Shown here: one piece after another, positions 56,704-64,000 of the stretch
Numbering within the stretch: the first letter of the stretch is position 1
Layout of the letters: each line of letters begins with the position of its first letter
DNA from: Roseovarius pelagicus
GTDB lineage: Bacteria; Pseudomonadota; Alphaproteobacteria; Rhodobacterales; Rhodobacteraceae
Length of the DNA: 64,000 nucleotides
Direction: 5' to 3'
Assembly (NCBI RefSeq): GCF_025639885.1
Contig: NZ_CP106738.1
Location: 3,410,001 to 3,474,000, forward strand
Translations under genes and position numbers: made by a program
The notes under the pieces: generated by a model
Database searches by the model: none
Seen by the model: only the letters and a program-made list of their open reading frames with translations
Told to the model about the DNA's origin: nothing

Positions 56704-58650
56704 TCAGCCCTTGTTCATCCGGTTTTCGATCAGATCGTCGACCACAGCCGGTTCTGCCAAGGTCGATGTATCCCCCAGCGCGCCGAAATCGTCCTCGGCG
56801 ATCTTGCGCAGGATGCGACGCATGATCTTGCCCGACCGGGTCTTGGGCAGGCCGGGTGCCCATTGAATGAGGTCCGGCTTGGCAATCGGGCCGATCTCGG
56901 TGCGGACCCATTTTTCCAGTTCCTTGCGCAATTCCTCGGATGGCTCGACGCCGTTCATCAAAGTGACATAGGCATAGATGCCCTGACCCTTGACGTTATG
57001 CGGATAACCGACGACCGCGGCCTCGGCGACCTGCGCGTGGGCGACCAGTGCGGATTCGACCTCTGCCGTGCCCATCCGGTGTCCGGATACGTTGATTACA
57101 TCATCGACGCGGCCGGTAATCCAGTAATAGCCATCCGCATCGCGGCGGCAGCCATCGCCGGTAAAGTAGTAGCCCTTGTAGTCAGAAAAGTAGGTTTTCT
57201 CGAACCGTTCGTGATCACCGTAAACGGTGCGCATCTGGCCCGGCCAGCTGTCCTTGATGCACAGCACGCCTTCGGCAACGGTATCGGTGATTTCCTCGCC
57301 AGTTGTCGGCTCTAGGATCACCGGATGAACACCAAAGAACGGTTTGGTGCAAGAACCGGGTTTTGCCGCCGTGGCACCGGGCAGGGGGGTCATCATATGG
57401 CCGCCGGTTTCGGTCTGCCACCACGTGTCGACGATGGGGCGGGTGCCCTTGCCGACAACGTCATTGTACCAGTTCCAGGCCTCGGGGTTGATCGGCTCAC
57501 CGACGGTGCCCAGTACCTTCAGATCACTCAGGTCGGATTTCTCGACGAACTCATTGCCCTGACCCATCAATGCACGGATCGCGGTAGGCGCGGTGTAGAA
57601 TTGGTTTACTTTGTGCTTTTCGCAAACCTGCCAGAAACGGCTGGCATCAGGGTAGGTTGGCACCCCTTCGAACATCAGCGTGGTCGCCCCGTTGGCAAGC
57701 GGGCCGTAGATGATGTAGCTGTGGCCAGTGACCCACCCAACGTCTGCGGTGCACCAGAAAACATCGCCGGGTTTATAATCGAAAACCAGTTCATGCGTCA
57801 TCGATGCATAGACCAGATACCCGCCAGAGCTGTGTACGACGCCTTTTGGCTGCCCGGTAGAGCCGGAGGTGTAGAGGATAAAGAGTGGATCCTCTGCATT
57901 CATTTCCTCCGGCGCACAATCGGTGCTGGCGGCAGCCATCAGCGCCGTGCAATCGTGGTCGCGTTCGGTCCATGTGGTCTGTCCGCCGGTGCGTTTGACG
58001 ACAAGACATTGTACGCGGTCATCGCAATGCAGCAATGCCGCGTCGGCGTTGGATTTTAGCGCCGTCTTGCGCCCGCCACGCGGCGCTTCGTCGGCGGTGA
58101 TCAAGACTTTGGCGTTCGAGCCGTTGATGCGCGCGCCCAACGCGTCGGGTGAAAAGCCTGCAAAGACGATGGAATGAATCGCACCGATCCGCGCGCACGC
58201 CAGCATCGCATAGGCGGCCTCGGGGATCATCGGCATGTAGAGGACAACGCGATCCCCCTTGGTCACGCCCAGACCCTTGAGAACATTCGCCATGCGACAG
58301 GTCTGCGCGTGCAATTCCTGATAGGTGATATGCTGGGCGTCATCTTTCGGATCATCCGGTTCCCAGATGATCGCTGTTTGATCGCCGCGCTCGGCCAGAT
58401 GCCGGTCAATACAGTTGGCTGCGACATTCAGGGTGCCGTCGGCGTACCAGTTGATCGCGACATTGCCGAGATCGAAATTGACGTCCTTGACAGTGCTATA
58501 GGGCTTTATCCAATCGACGCGCTTCCCTTGTTCGCCCCAGAACGCGTCTGGGTCGGTGATCGAGGCGGCGTACATCTCTTCGTATTTCGCGGCGTCAATC
58601 AGGGCGTCGGCGGCAAAAGCATCGGAGGGCGGATAAGTTTTGTCAGACAT
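56704..58650 (-). CDS. acsA: Acetyl-CoA synthetase
   Basis: A 648-aa AMP-forming acetate-CoA ligase. P-loop [20 protein letters not shown], the [10 protein letters not shown] acetate/CoA motif, and the C-terminal TRSGKIMRR motif with Lys608, the reversible acetylation site. Length is typical (640-660 aa). It starts 81 bp downstream of livF on the same strand, so acetate activation follows the transport operon. A terminator closes it. Confidence 0.97.
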   Translation of the reverse strand: MSDKTYPPSDAFAADALIDAAKYEEMYAASITDPDAFWGEQGKRVDWIKPYSTVKDVNFDLGNVAINWYADGTLNVAANCIDRHLAERGDQTAIIWEPDDPKDDAQHITYQELHAQTCRMANVLKGLGVTKGDRVVLYMPMIPEAAYAMLACARIGAIHSIVFAGFSPDALGARINGSNAKVLITADEAPRGGRKTALKSNADAALLHCDDRVQCLVVKRTGGQTTWTERDHDCTALMAAASTDCAPEEMNAEDPLFILYTSGSTGQPKGVVHSSGGYLVYASMTHELVFDYKPGDVFWCTADVGWVTGHSYIIYGPLANGATTLMFEGVPTYPDASRFWQVCEKHKVNQFYTAPTAIRALMGQGNEFVEKSDLSDLKVLGTVGEPINPEAWNWYNDVVGKGTRPIVDTWWQTETGGHMMTPLPGATAAKPGSCTKPFFGVHPVILEPTTGEEITDTVAEGVLCIKDSWPGQMRTVYGDHERFEKTYFSDYKGYYFTGDGCRRDADGYYWITGRVDDVINVSGHRMGTAEVESALVAHAQVAEAAVVGYPHNVKGQGIYAYVTLMNGVEPSEELRKELEKWVRTEIGPIAKPDLIQWAPGLPKTRSGKIMRRILRKIAEDDFGALGDTSTLAEPAVVDDLIENRMNKG

Positions 58651-58731
58651 GTCAGACCTTTTGTATTCTATTCGTACCTGTGCGGGATGCCGCCCGTGAC
58701 GGGCCGCGTCCGCATAGTGGGTTCCCTTGCG

Positions 58732-59487
58732 TCAGATGGCAAGGTACTCGGCGCGCAGTTCTTCGTTCTCCAGCACCTCGGTGGCAGTGCCGTCAAAGAC
58801 GATCCCGCCCGTATCGAGGATCACAGCGCGGTCGGCCAGTTCCAGCGCACGCACGGCGTTCTGCTCGACGATGATGGTGGTGATCCCCTGCTCTTTGATG
58901 ATGCGCAGGGTCTTTTCGATCTCGTCGACGATCACAGGCGCGAGACCCTCATAGGGTTCATCCAGCAGCAGCACCTTGATGCTGCGGGCCAGAGCGCGGG
59001 CCACTGCCAGCATTTGCTGTTCACCACCCGACAGGGTTACGCCTTCTTGCTTGCGACGTTCCCTGAGGCGTGGAAACAGCTCGTACAGACGCTCGATGGA
59101 CCAGCCGATCGGCGGCGCGATTTGCGCCAGTTGCAGGTTTTCCTCGACGGTCAGGCCAGGAATGATGCAACGGTCCTCAGGCACCAAGCCGATCCCGGCG
59201 ATGGCTGCCTCGTGGCTGCGCATCCGGTGAAGGGGCTGGCCGTCCAGCCAGATTTCGCCGTGGTTCAGCTGTGGATTGTCCATCCGCGCGATTGAGCGCA
59301 GCGTCGTGGTCTTGCCCGCGCCGTTGCGGCCCAGCAGGGCCAGAATTTCGCCTTCGTGTACGTTAAAGCTGATGTCCTGAACGATATAGCTCTCGCCGTA
59401 ATAGGATTGCATGCCCCAGACCGACAAAAAGGCGGGGGCGGTTTCGGCATAATTCTTGCCTTTGGAAAAGTCGGGTTTGACGTTCAT
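58732..59487 (-). CDS. livF: Branched-chain amino acid/urea-type ABC transporter ATP-binding protein
   Basis: A 251-aa ATPase of the LivF class. Walker A GRNGAGKTTTLRSI, signature LSGGEQQMLAVARAL, Walker B VLLLDEPYEGLAP. It has a 25-residue N-terminal extension (MNVKPDFSKGKNYAETAPAF) that typical LivF lacks. It follows livG by 15 bp and is the last transport gene before acsA. Confidence 0.95.
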   Translation of the reverse strand: MNVKPDFSKGKNYAETAPAFLSVWGMQSYYGESYIVQDISFNVHEGEILALLGRNGAGKTTTLRSIARMDNPQLNHGEIWLDGQPLHRMRSHEAAIAGIGLVPEDRCIIPGLTVEENLQLAQIAPPIGWSIERLYELFPRLRERRKQEGVTLSGGEQQMLAVARALARSIKVLLLDEPYEGLAPVIVDEIEKTLRIIKEQGITTIIVEQNAVRALELADRAVILDTGGIVFDGTATEVLENEELRAEYLAI

Positions 59488-59502
59488 GTTAGGCGTCCTT
59501 CC

Positions 59503-60258
59503 TTATGCGCTCTCGCCGAGATACGCTTCGCGCACCTTGGGATGGCCTTTGATCTTATCCGGCGTGTCCTCGACCAGCGGGCTGCCCTGTGCCAGCACAG
59601 TGATCCGTTCGGCCAAGGAGAACACCACATGCATGTCGTGCTCGATGATGGCGATGGTGATGTCACGCTCGTCCTTGATCTGTTTCAGCAGGTCGATCGT
59701 GTTGTTGGTGTCGGCGCGGGCCATACCTGCTGTCGGCTCGTCCAACAGCAACAGACGCGGGTTCTGTGACAGGCACATGCCGATCTCGAGGCGACGTTTG
59801 TCCCCCCGGCTCATCGAGGCAGAGTGAAAATGCCGCTTGTCCGCCATGTTAAGGCTTTCCAGCATGTGTTCGGCCTGCTCAATGACGTTTTTCTCGTTCA
59901 CGGTGGCCCCGATGGCGTTCATCTGGAATGCCCCGTCGCGCTTGGCAAAGATCGGGATCATCATGTTTTCCAGCACGGTCAGATCGCCGAAAATCTCGGG
60001 CGTCTGGAACACGCGGGAAATACCCATCTGGCAAATCTCGTAGGGTTTGCGCCCCAGCACCGACTGTCCGTCAAACATAACGCTGCCGGTGTCCGGGATC
60101 AGTTTGCCGATAAGCACGTTCAGTAGGGTGGATTTACCGGCCCCGTTCGGGCCGATAATCGCGTGAACGGTGTTTTCCTCTACGCTGAGGTTCACATCGC
60201 CCAGTGCCTGCAGACCGCCGAACCGTTTGTTGACGTTCTTGACTTCAAGGATACCCAT
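59503..60258 (-). CDS. livG: Branched-chain amino acid/urea-type ABC transporter ATP-binding protein
   Basis: A 251-aa LivG-class ATPase. Walker A GPNGAGKSTLLNVL, signature MSRGDKRRLEIGMCL (the second residue of the usual LSGG is altered, as in a subset of LivG/UrtD), Walker B LLLLDEPTAGMA, and the C-terminal LivG tail. It lies between livM (12 bp upstream) and livF. UrtD is an alternative name. Confidence 0.94.
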   Translation of the reverse strand: MGILEVKNVNKRFGGLQALGDVNLSVEENTVHAIIGPNGAGKSTLLNVLIGKLIPDTGSVMFDGQSVLGRKPYEICQMGISRVFQTPEIFGDLTVLENMMIPIFAKRDGAFQMNAIGATVNEKNVIEQAEHMLESLNMADKRHFHSASMSRGDKRRLEIGMCLSQNPRLLLLDEPTAGMARADTNNTIDLLKQIKDERDITIAIIEHDMHVVFSLAERITVLAQGSPLVEDTPDKIKGHPKVREAYLGESA

Positions 60259-60270
60259 GGTTCTGTCTCC

Positions 60271-61479
60271 TTATTCCGCAGGCGTGGAATGGTTGGCGTC
60301 GGCTTCGGCCTGCTCGGCCTCGGTCCGCCCGGTAAATAGGCCACGGATCTTTTGGCCACCCTGTACCAGCCCGCCCGGAAGAAAGATCACGATCAGCATG
60401 AACAGAACACCCAGTGTCAGGTGCCAGCCTTTGCCGACGAACGGATGTACAATCGTCACCATGAAGTCCTCAATCCCGTCAGGCAGGAACGAGAACCAAC
60501 CGTGCAGAACGCTGTCATTGATCTTTGAGAAGATGTTTTCGAAGTATTTGATCAGACCAGAGCCGAGTACCGGCCCGATCAGCGTGCCAGCCCCTCCGAG
60601 GATGGTCATCAGAACGACCTCACCAGAGGCGGTCCATTGCATCCGTTCAGCACCGGCCAACGGATCCACCGCCGACAAAAGCCCACCGGCCAGCCCGGCA
60701 TACATGCCAGAGATCACAAAGGCCGCCAGCGTGTAGGGACGCGCATTCAGCCCGGTGTAATACATCCGGGTATTGTTCGATTTGACGGCGCGCAGCATCA
60801 TCCCGAAAGGCGACCGGAAGATGCGAATGCTGAGGTAGAACGCGGCGATCATAATGAGCGCACAGAGGTAGTATCCAAAGTTGAACTGAAACGCCCACGC
60901 GCCGACTTCCATTTCATGGGTGGCCCGCATGCTGATGCCAAAGAAGTGCGGCAGGTCCGGCTTGCTGGCCGAATGCATCCATTGCGGATCGTTGGCGTAG
61001 ACCTGCAACCCGGTCTCGCCATTGGTCAGGTTGAACTTGGGGTTCGACAGGACCGAATAGGCCAAGGCAAACGACATCTGCGCAAAGGCCAGCGTCAGGA
61101 TCGAGAAATAGATGCCCGACCGCCGCAGGCTGACCACACCGATCAGATAGGCAAAGATGCCCGAGGTAACGATGCTGAGCAAGATGCCCGGCATGACGTT
61201 GTAACCCAACAGCTTGAACATCCAGACGCAGCTGTAGGAACCAACCCCGAGAAAGGCGGCGTGCCCGAAGCTGAGATAACCGGTCAGACCAAACAGGATA
61301 TTGAACCCGATTGCGAAGATGCCGAAGATCACGAATTTCTGCATCAGGTCTGGGTAGCCGGCGTTGAATTGCGCCATGGCCGAACCTTCGGGAAAGGGGT
61401 TCAGGATGAAGGGAGCCAATGCCGTCAATGCGACGACGATCAGCAGCAATTGGAAGTCTTTTTTGTTCAATCCGAGCAT
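60271..61479 (-). CDS. livM: Branched-chain amino acid/urea-type ABC transporter permease
   Basis: A 402-aa permease of the LivM/UrtC class with about nine helices. The LivM core [20 protein letters not shown] is present. Residues 145-200 form an unusually long hydrophilic loop ([20 protein letters not shown] and following) before the next helix. It follows livH by 3 bp and precedes livG. Confidence 0.94.
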   Translation of the reverse strand: MLGLNKKDFQLLLIVVALTALAPFILNPFPEGSAMAQFNAGYPDLMQKFVIFGIFAIGFNILFGLTGYLSFGHAAFLGVGSYSCVWMFKLLGYNVMPGILLSIVTSGIFAYLIGVVSLRRSGIYFSILTLAFAQMSFALAYSVLSNPKFNLTNGETGLQVYANDPQWMHSASKPDLPHFFGISMRATHEMEVGAWAFQFNFGYYLCALIMIAAFYLSIRIFRSPFGMMLRAVKSNNTRMYYTGLNARPYTLAAFVISGMYAGLAGGLLSAVDPLAGAERMQWTASGEVVLMTILGGAGTLIGPVLGSGLIKYFENIFSKINDSVLHGWFSFLPDGIEDFMVTIVHPFVGKGWHLTLGVLFMLIVIFLPGGLVQGGQKIRGLFTGRTEAEQAEADANHSTPAE

Positions 61480-61482
61480 GGT

Positions 61483-62514
61483 TTATTCCTCCATCACGCC
61501 TTTTTTGCCCATCAGGCCCCGCGGACGTGTCAGCAGGATTATGATCGCGACAAGGTAGATGATGATCTGGTTGATGCCCGGGATTGTTGTCGTCGCCCAG
61601 GTCGTTGATGCAAAGCTCTCCAAAATCCCCAGCAGGAAGCCGGCCGCGACGGCGCCGGGCAAAGAGCCCATGCCACCGACGACCACAACCACGAAGCTGA
61701 GAACCAGAAAATCCATGCCCATGTGATAGTTGGGGGCGTTGATCGGGGCGTACATCACCCCGGCGAGCCCGGCCACCGCGGCCGCGATGCCAAACATGAT
61801 GGTAAACCGCTTGTCGATGTTGATGCCCAGAAGGCCAACAGTCTCGCGATCGGCCATGCCGGCCCGGACCACCATCCCGAATGTGGTGAATTGCAGAAAG
61901 GCGAATACCGCACCTATGATGAGTGCCGAGAAGGCAAAGTAGATAAGCCGCCAGACAGGGTAGATGACCGAATTCGGATCGAACCCCAGAAGCGGGCTGA
62001 AATCATAGCTGCCACGGAACATATCCGGCGCAGGCGTCGGAATTGGGTTGGCGCCAAAGTAGTATTTGATGACTTCCTGCAGCACGATTGCCAGACCAAA
62101 GGTCACTAGGATCTGGTCGGCATGGGGGCGTCTGTAAAAATGCTTGATCAGACCGCGCTCCATAATGACGCCGACAGCGATCATGACGGGTATTGAGAAC
62201 AGGATTGCCAGTGGTACGGACCAGTCGATCAGGGCCGCGCCCATTTCGGGGCCGAACCAGTATTCGACATAAGGCGTGTCGACCTTTAACGGATTGCCCA
62301 GAAAATCAGTCTGGGTTTCGTCGACAGTCTGATAGCTGATGCTAAAGATTTTCGACAGTGTGACGGCGCAGAATGCCCCGAGCATGAAGATGGCGCCGTG
62401 GGCGAAGTTTACCACACCCAGCGTACCGAAGATCAGCGTGAGGCCCAGCGCGATCAGCGCATAGGCCGATCCTTTGTCCAAGCCGTTCAGAATTTGAAGG
62501 ATAATTGCGTCCAT
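61483..62514 (-). CDS. livH: Branched-chain amino acid/urea-type ABC transporter permease
   Basis: A 343-aa permease of the LivH/UrtB class, longer than the common 290-310 aa. The LivH motif is GTLGVVNFAHGAIFMLGAF. Residues about 55-98 form an extra hydrophilic loop (ISYQTVDETQTDFLGNPL and following) between two early helices. The ATG at 62514 is chosen; an in-frame start at 62532 adds six residues. Confidence 0.94.
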   Translation of the reverse strand: MDAIILQILNGLDKGSAYALIALGLTLIFGTLGVVNFAHGAIFMLGAFCAVTLSKIFSISYQTVDETQTDFLGNPLKVDTPYVEYWFGPEMGAALIDWSVPLAILFSIPVMIAVGVIMERGLIKHFYRRPHADQILVTFGLAIVLQEVIKYYFGANPIPTPAPDMFRGSYDFSPLLGFDPNSVIYPVWRLIYFAFSALIIGAVFAFLQFTTFGMVVRAGMADRETVGLLGINIDKRFTIMFGIAAAVAGLAGVMYAPINAPNYHMGMDFLVLSFVVVVVGGMGSLPGAVAAGFLLGILESFASTTWATTTIPGINQIIIYLVAIIILLTRPRGLMGKKGVMEE

Positions 62515-62571
62515 TATGTCCACCCGTGGCAAATGAATTGCGGGAGATGTTCCACAATCCTGCGGAACGGT

Positions 62572-62599
62572 CCCGACCGCGCATGGAGACGCGGCCGGG
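62572..62599 (-). promoter_or_regulatory. Stem-loop after the ABC binding-protein gene
   Basis: CCCGACCGCG (62572-62581) and CGCGGCCGGG (62590-62599) form a 10-bp stem with an 8-nt loop; on the minus-strand RNA the only non-Watson-Crick pair is G-U. It lies 13 bp after the binding-protein stop and 57 bp before livH. No U-tract follows, so it probably stabilises the binding-protein message. Confidence 0.6.
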
Positions 62600-62612
62600 T
62601 ATTTTAAAAGGC

Positions 62613-63959
62613 TCAGGCGCCTGGGTTACACTTGCCCAGATCGCCACCTGCGAACATCGGGTGATCAGGTGCGTATTCGACCTGTGCCCGCGGTGTCACC
62701 TCGACGATTTCCAGCGTGTCGTACTGGTTTGTCGGGTTCTCTTTGCCTTTCATAACCAGCACGTCCTTGAAGCACTGGTGATCGGCGCCACGGTAGGTGG
62801 TGGGGCCATTGCCCATGCCGTCGAAGTCGAAATCTTCGAGGGCTTCGACCACGCCGCATGGATTGAACGTGCCCGCACGTTCGCACGCATCCGCATAGAG
62901 CAGGGTCTGTACGTAGCAGGTGTGTGCCGAGTTGGATGGCGGACGGCCGTACTTTTCGCCGAACGACTTGGTGAACGCCTTGGAGCCTTCGTCTTGCAGC
63001 TGCCAGTTCCAGTTCATCGAACCGATAACACCCTTCACGTTGTCGCCCGCACCAGCGGCCATCAATTCCGAATAAAGCGGTACGACGATTTCGAAGTTCT
63101 TGCCGTTGACCTGCTTGCTCAGCAAATCGAATTCGATGGCGTTCGACAGCGAGTTCACCATGTTCCCGCCGTAGTGGTTCAGAACCAAAACGTCGGCGCC
63201 CGAGTTCAGAACCGGCGCGATGTAGGACGAGAAGTCCGTGGACGCCAGCGGTGTCAGAACGTTGTTCACGGTTTCCCAACCGATGGCTTCGGTCGCGGCT
63301 GCGATCGATTCCTGCTGCGTCCAGCCCCAAGTGTAGTCAGCCGTCAGGTGATAGGCGCGGCGCTCTGATCCATAGGCATTTTTCAGCACGGGTGCCAAAG
63401 CCGCAGCAGACATGTAACCGTTAAAGAAGTGACGGAAGCCGTTGGCCTTCTTGTCCTTGCCGGTGGTGTCGTTGGAGTGCGTAAGCCCTGCCATGAAAAT
63501 GACGCCCGCATCCTGACACAGACCCTGAACCGCAACAGCCACGCCCGAAGACGAGCCGCCGTTGATCATGATCGCGCCGTCTTTTTCGATCATCGACTTG
63601 GCCGATGCGCGTGCGGCGTCTGATTTGGTCTGGGTGTCGCCCGTTACGAAGGTGACTTTCTTACCCAGAATACCGTTTCCTTTCAGCGCCTTGGAGCTGA
63701 ACGTATTCAGCATGCCGCCGTCACCCTCACCGTTGAGGTGCTCGACCGCAAGCTCCTGAGCGCGCAGTTCGTCCAGACCTTCTTCGGCGTAGGGGCCGGT
63801 CTGCGGAACGTTAAAGCCCAGCGTGACTGTGCTGCCGGACGGGGCATTGGTATAACCGGAATGCGACGCGGCGCTCAGATAGGTCGGCAGCGCCAGACCA
63901 GCACCGGCGGCGGCACTGGTCTTTAGCAGGCCCCGGCGCGTGAAATTTGATTTGGACAT
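62613..63959 (-). CDS. Liv/urea/amide-type ABC transporter substrate-binding protein (Tat-exported)
   Basis: A 448-aa binding protein of Peripla_BP_6 type. It starts with a twin-arginine signal (RRGLLKTSAAAGAGLALPTY). The mature protein has SGVAVAVQGLCQDAGVIFMA and the ALAPVLKNAYGSERRAYHLT region, and is longer than LivK (about 370 aa), as in UrtA/AmiC-like amide binders. It is the first gene of the livHMGF-acsA run. The ATG follows GGGAGGA. Ligand unknown. Confidence 0.93.
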   Translation of the reverse strand: MSKSNFTRRGLLKTSAAAGAGLALPTYLSAASHSGYTNAPSGSTVTLGFNVPQTGPYAEEGLDELRAQELAVEHLNGEGDGGMLNTFSSKALKGNGILGKKVTFVTGDTQTKSDAARASAKSMIEKDGAIMINGGSSSGVAVAVQGLCQDAGVIFMAGLTHSNDTTGKDKKANGFRHFFNGYMSAAALAPVLKNAYGSERRAYHLTADYTWGWTQQESIAAATEAIGWETVNNVLTPLASTDFSSYIAPVLNSGADVLVLNHYGGNMVNSLSNAIEFDLLSKQVNGKNFEIVVPLYSELMAAGAGDNVKGVIGSMNWNWQLQDEGSKAFTKSFGEKYGRPPSNSAHTCYVQTLLYADACERAGTFNPCGVVEALEDFDFDGMGNGPTTYRGADHQCFKDVLVMKGKENPTNQYDTLEIVEVTPRAQVEYAPDHPMFAGGDLGKCNPGA

Positions 63960-64000
63960 GTAGATCCTCCCTTAAAGAAATCATGGGGAGGGACTCCCTT

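Noticed and set aside
58174..59295. 373-codon plus-strand frame over acsA and livF
   Set aside because: It spans the acsA-livF junction antisense to both well-supported genes.
60637..61608. 323-codon plus-strand frame over livM and livH
   Set aside because: Antisense to two permeases, no recognisable domain.
1..64000. CRISPR array, tRNA or rRNA genes, prophage, insertion sequences, replication origin
   Set aside because: No regularly spaced repeats, clover-leaf/T-arm sequences, integrase, transposase or phage structural genes were found on reading the window.

Overview
The window looks like a chromosomal segment from a marine Rhodobacterales (Roseobacter-group) alphaproteobacterium. The evidence is about 60% G+C, an NDUFA12-mlaD-DUF2155 block convergent with accB-accC-aat, a clpP-clpX pair, a lysC-ptsP pair, many ABC systems for organic solutes, and a long acyl-CoA dehydrogenase of the FadE/DmdC type. 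The assignment rests on gene content and order only, not on a search.

Layout: 0-8.4 kb is a minus-strand beta-oxidation cluster (two tandem MerR regulators, long acyl-CoA dehydrogenase, 70-aa ribbon-helix-helix-like protein, second acyl-CoA dehydrogenase, GST, thiolase, FadJ/FadB-type protein). 8.6-11.3 kb holds two hotdog thioesterases, a MATE exporter and a VOC protein. 11.4-17.7 kb has an MFS/BT1-like carrier, arsC-pyrD-DUF952, a secreted 5'-nucleotidase and a methyltransferase. 17.8-21.8 kb is a minus-strand block from mtnP to apt, both steps of methylthioadenosine/adenine salvage, with LysE, an SDR-DoxX gene and DUF2269 between them. 22-26.6 kb has SulP, an AEC carrier, flavin reductase, GNAT and EcsC. 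26.6-32.5 kb is nudix-DUF1178-SDR-ACT-lysC-ptsP. 32.6-35.2 kb is modABC. 35.3-40.9 kb is a peptide-type ABC operon with its binding protein. 41-44 kb has a decayed DUF1992 gene, an orphan Fe3+-type permease and an AT-richer secreted protein. 44-51.2 kb is housekeeping (clpPX, an RTX protein, ndufA12-mlaD-DUF2155, aat-accC-accB). 51.4-56.6 kb has a PAS-LuxR regulator divergent from an acyl-CoA ligase, tandem EamA carriers and a methyltransferase. 56.7-64 kb is a five-gene Liv/Urt-type ABC operon followed by acetyl-CoA synthetase.

Much of the content links uptake of organic acids, amides and peptides to acyl-CoA chemistry and the TCA cycle (acyl-CoA ligase, AcsA, AccBC, beta-oxidation). I found no phage, CRISPR array, IS element, tRNA or rRNA, and no convincing new multi-gene system. 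The most interesting items are small. Three genes look disrupted by single-base indels: ptsP, the SDR-DoxX gene and the start of a thioesterase. One DUF1992 gene carries both a stop and a frameshift. There are two identical 24-bp REP-like palindromes, a probable ribbon-helix-helix protein and a MerR-type operator in the fatty-acid cluster, stem-loops after both binding-protein genes, and hairpins around clpP.
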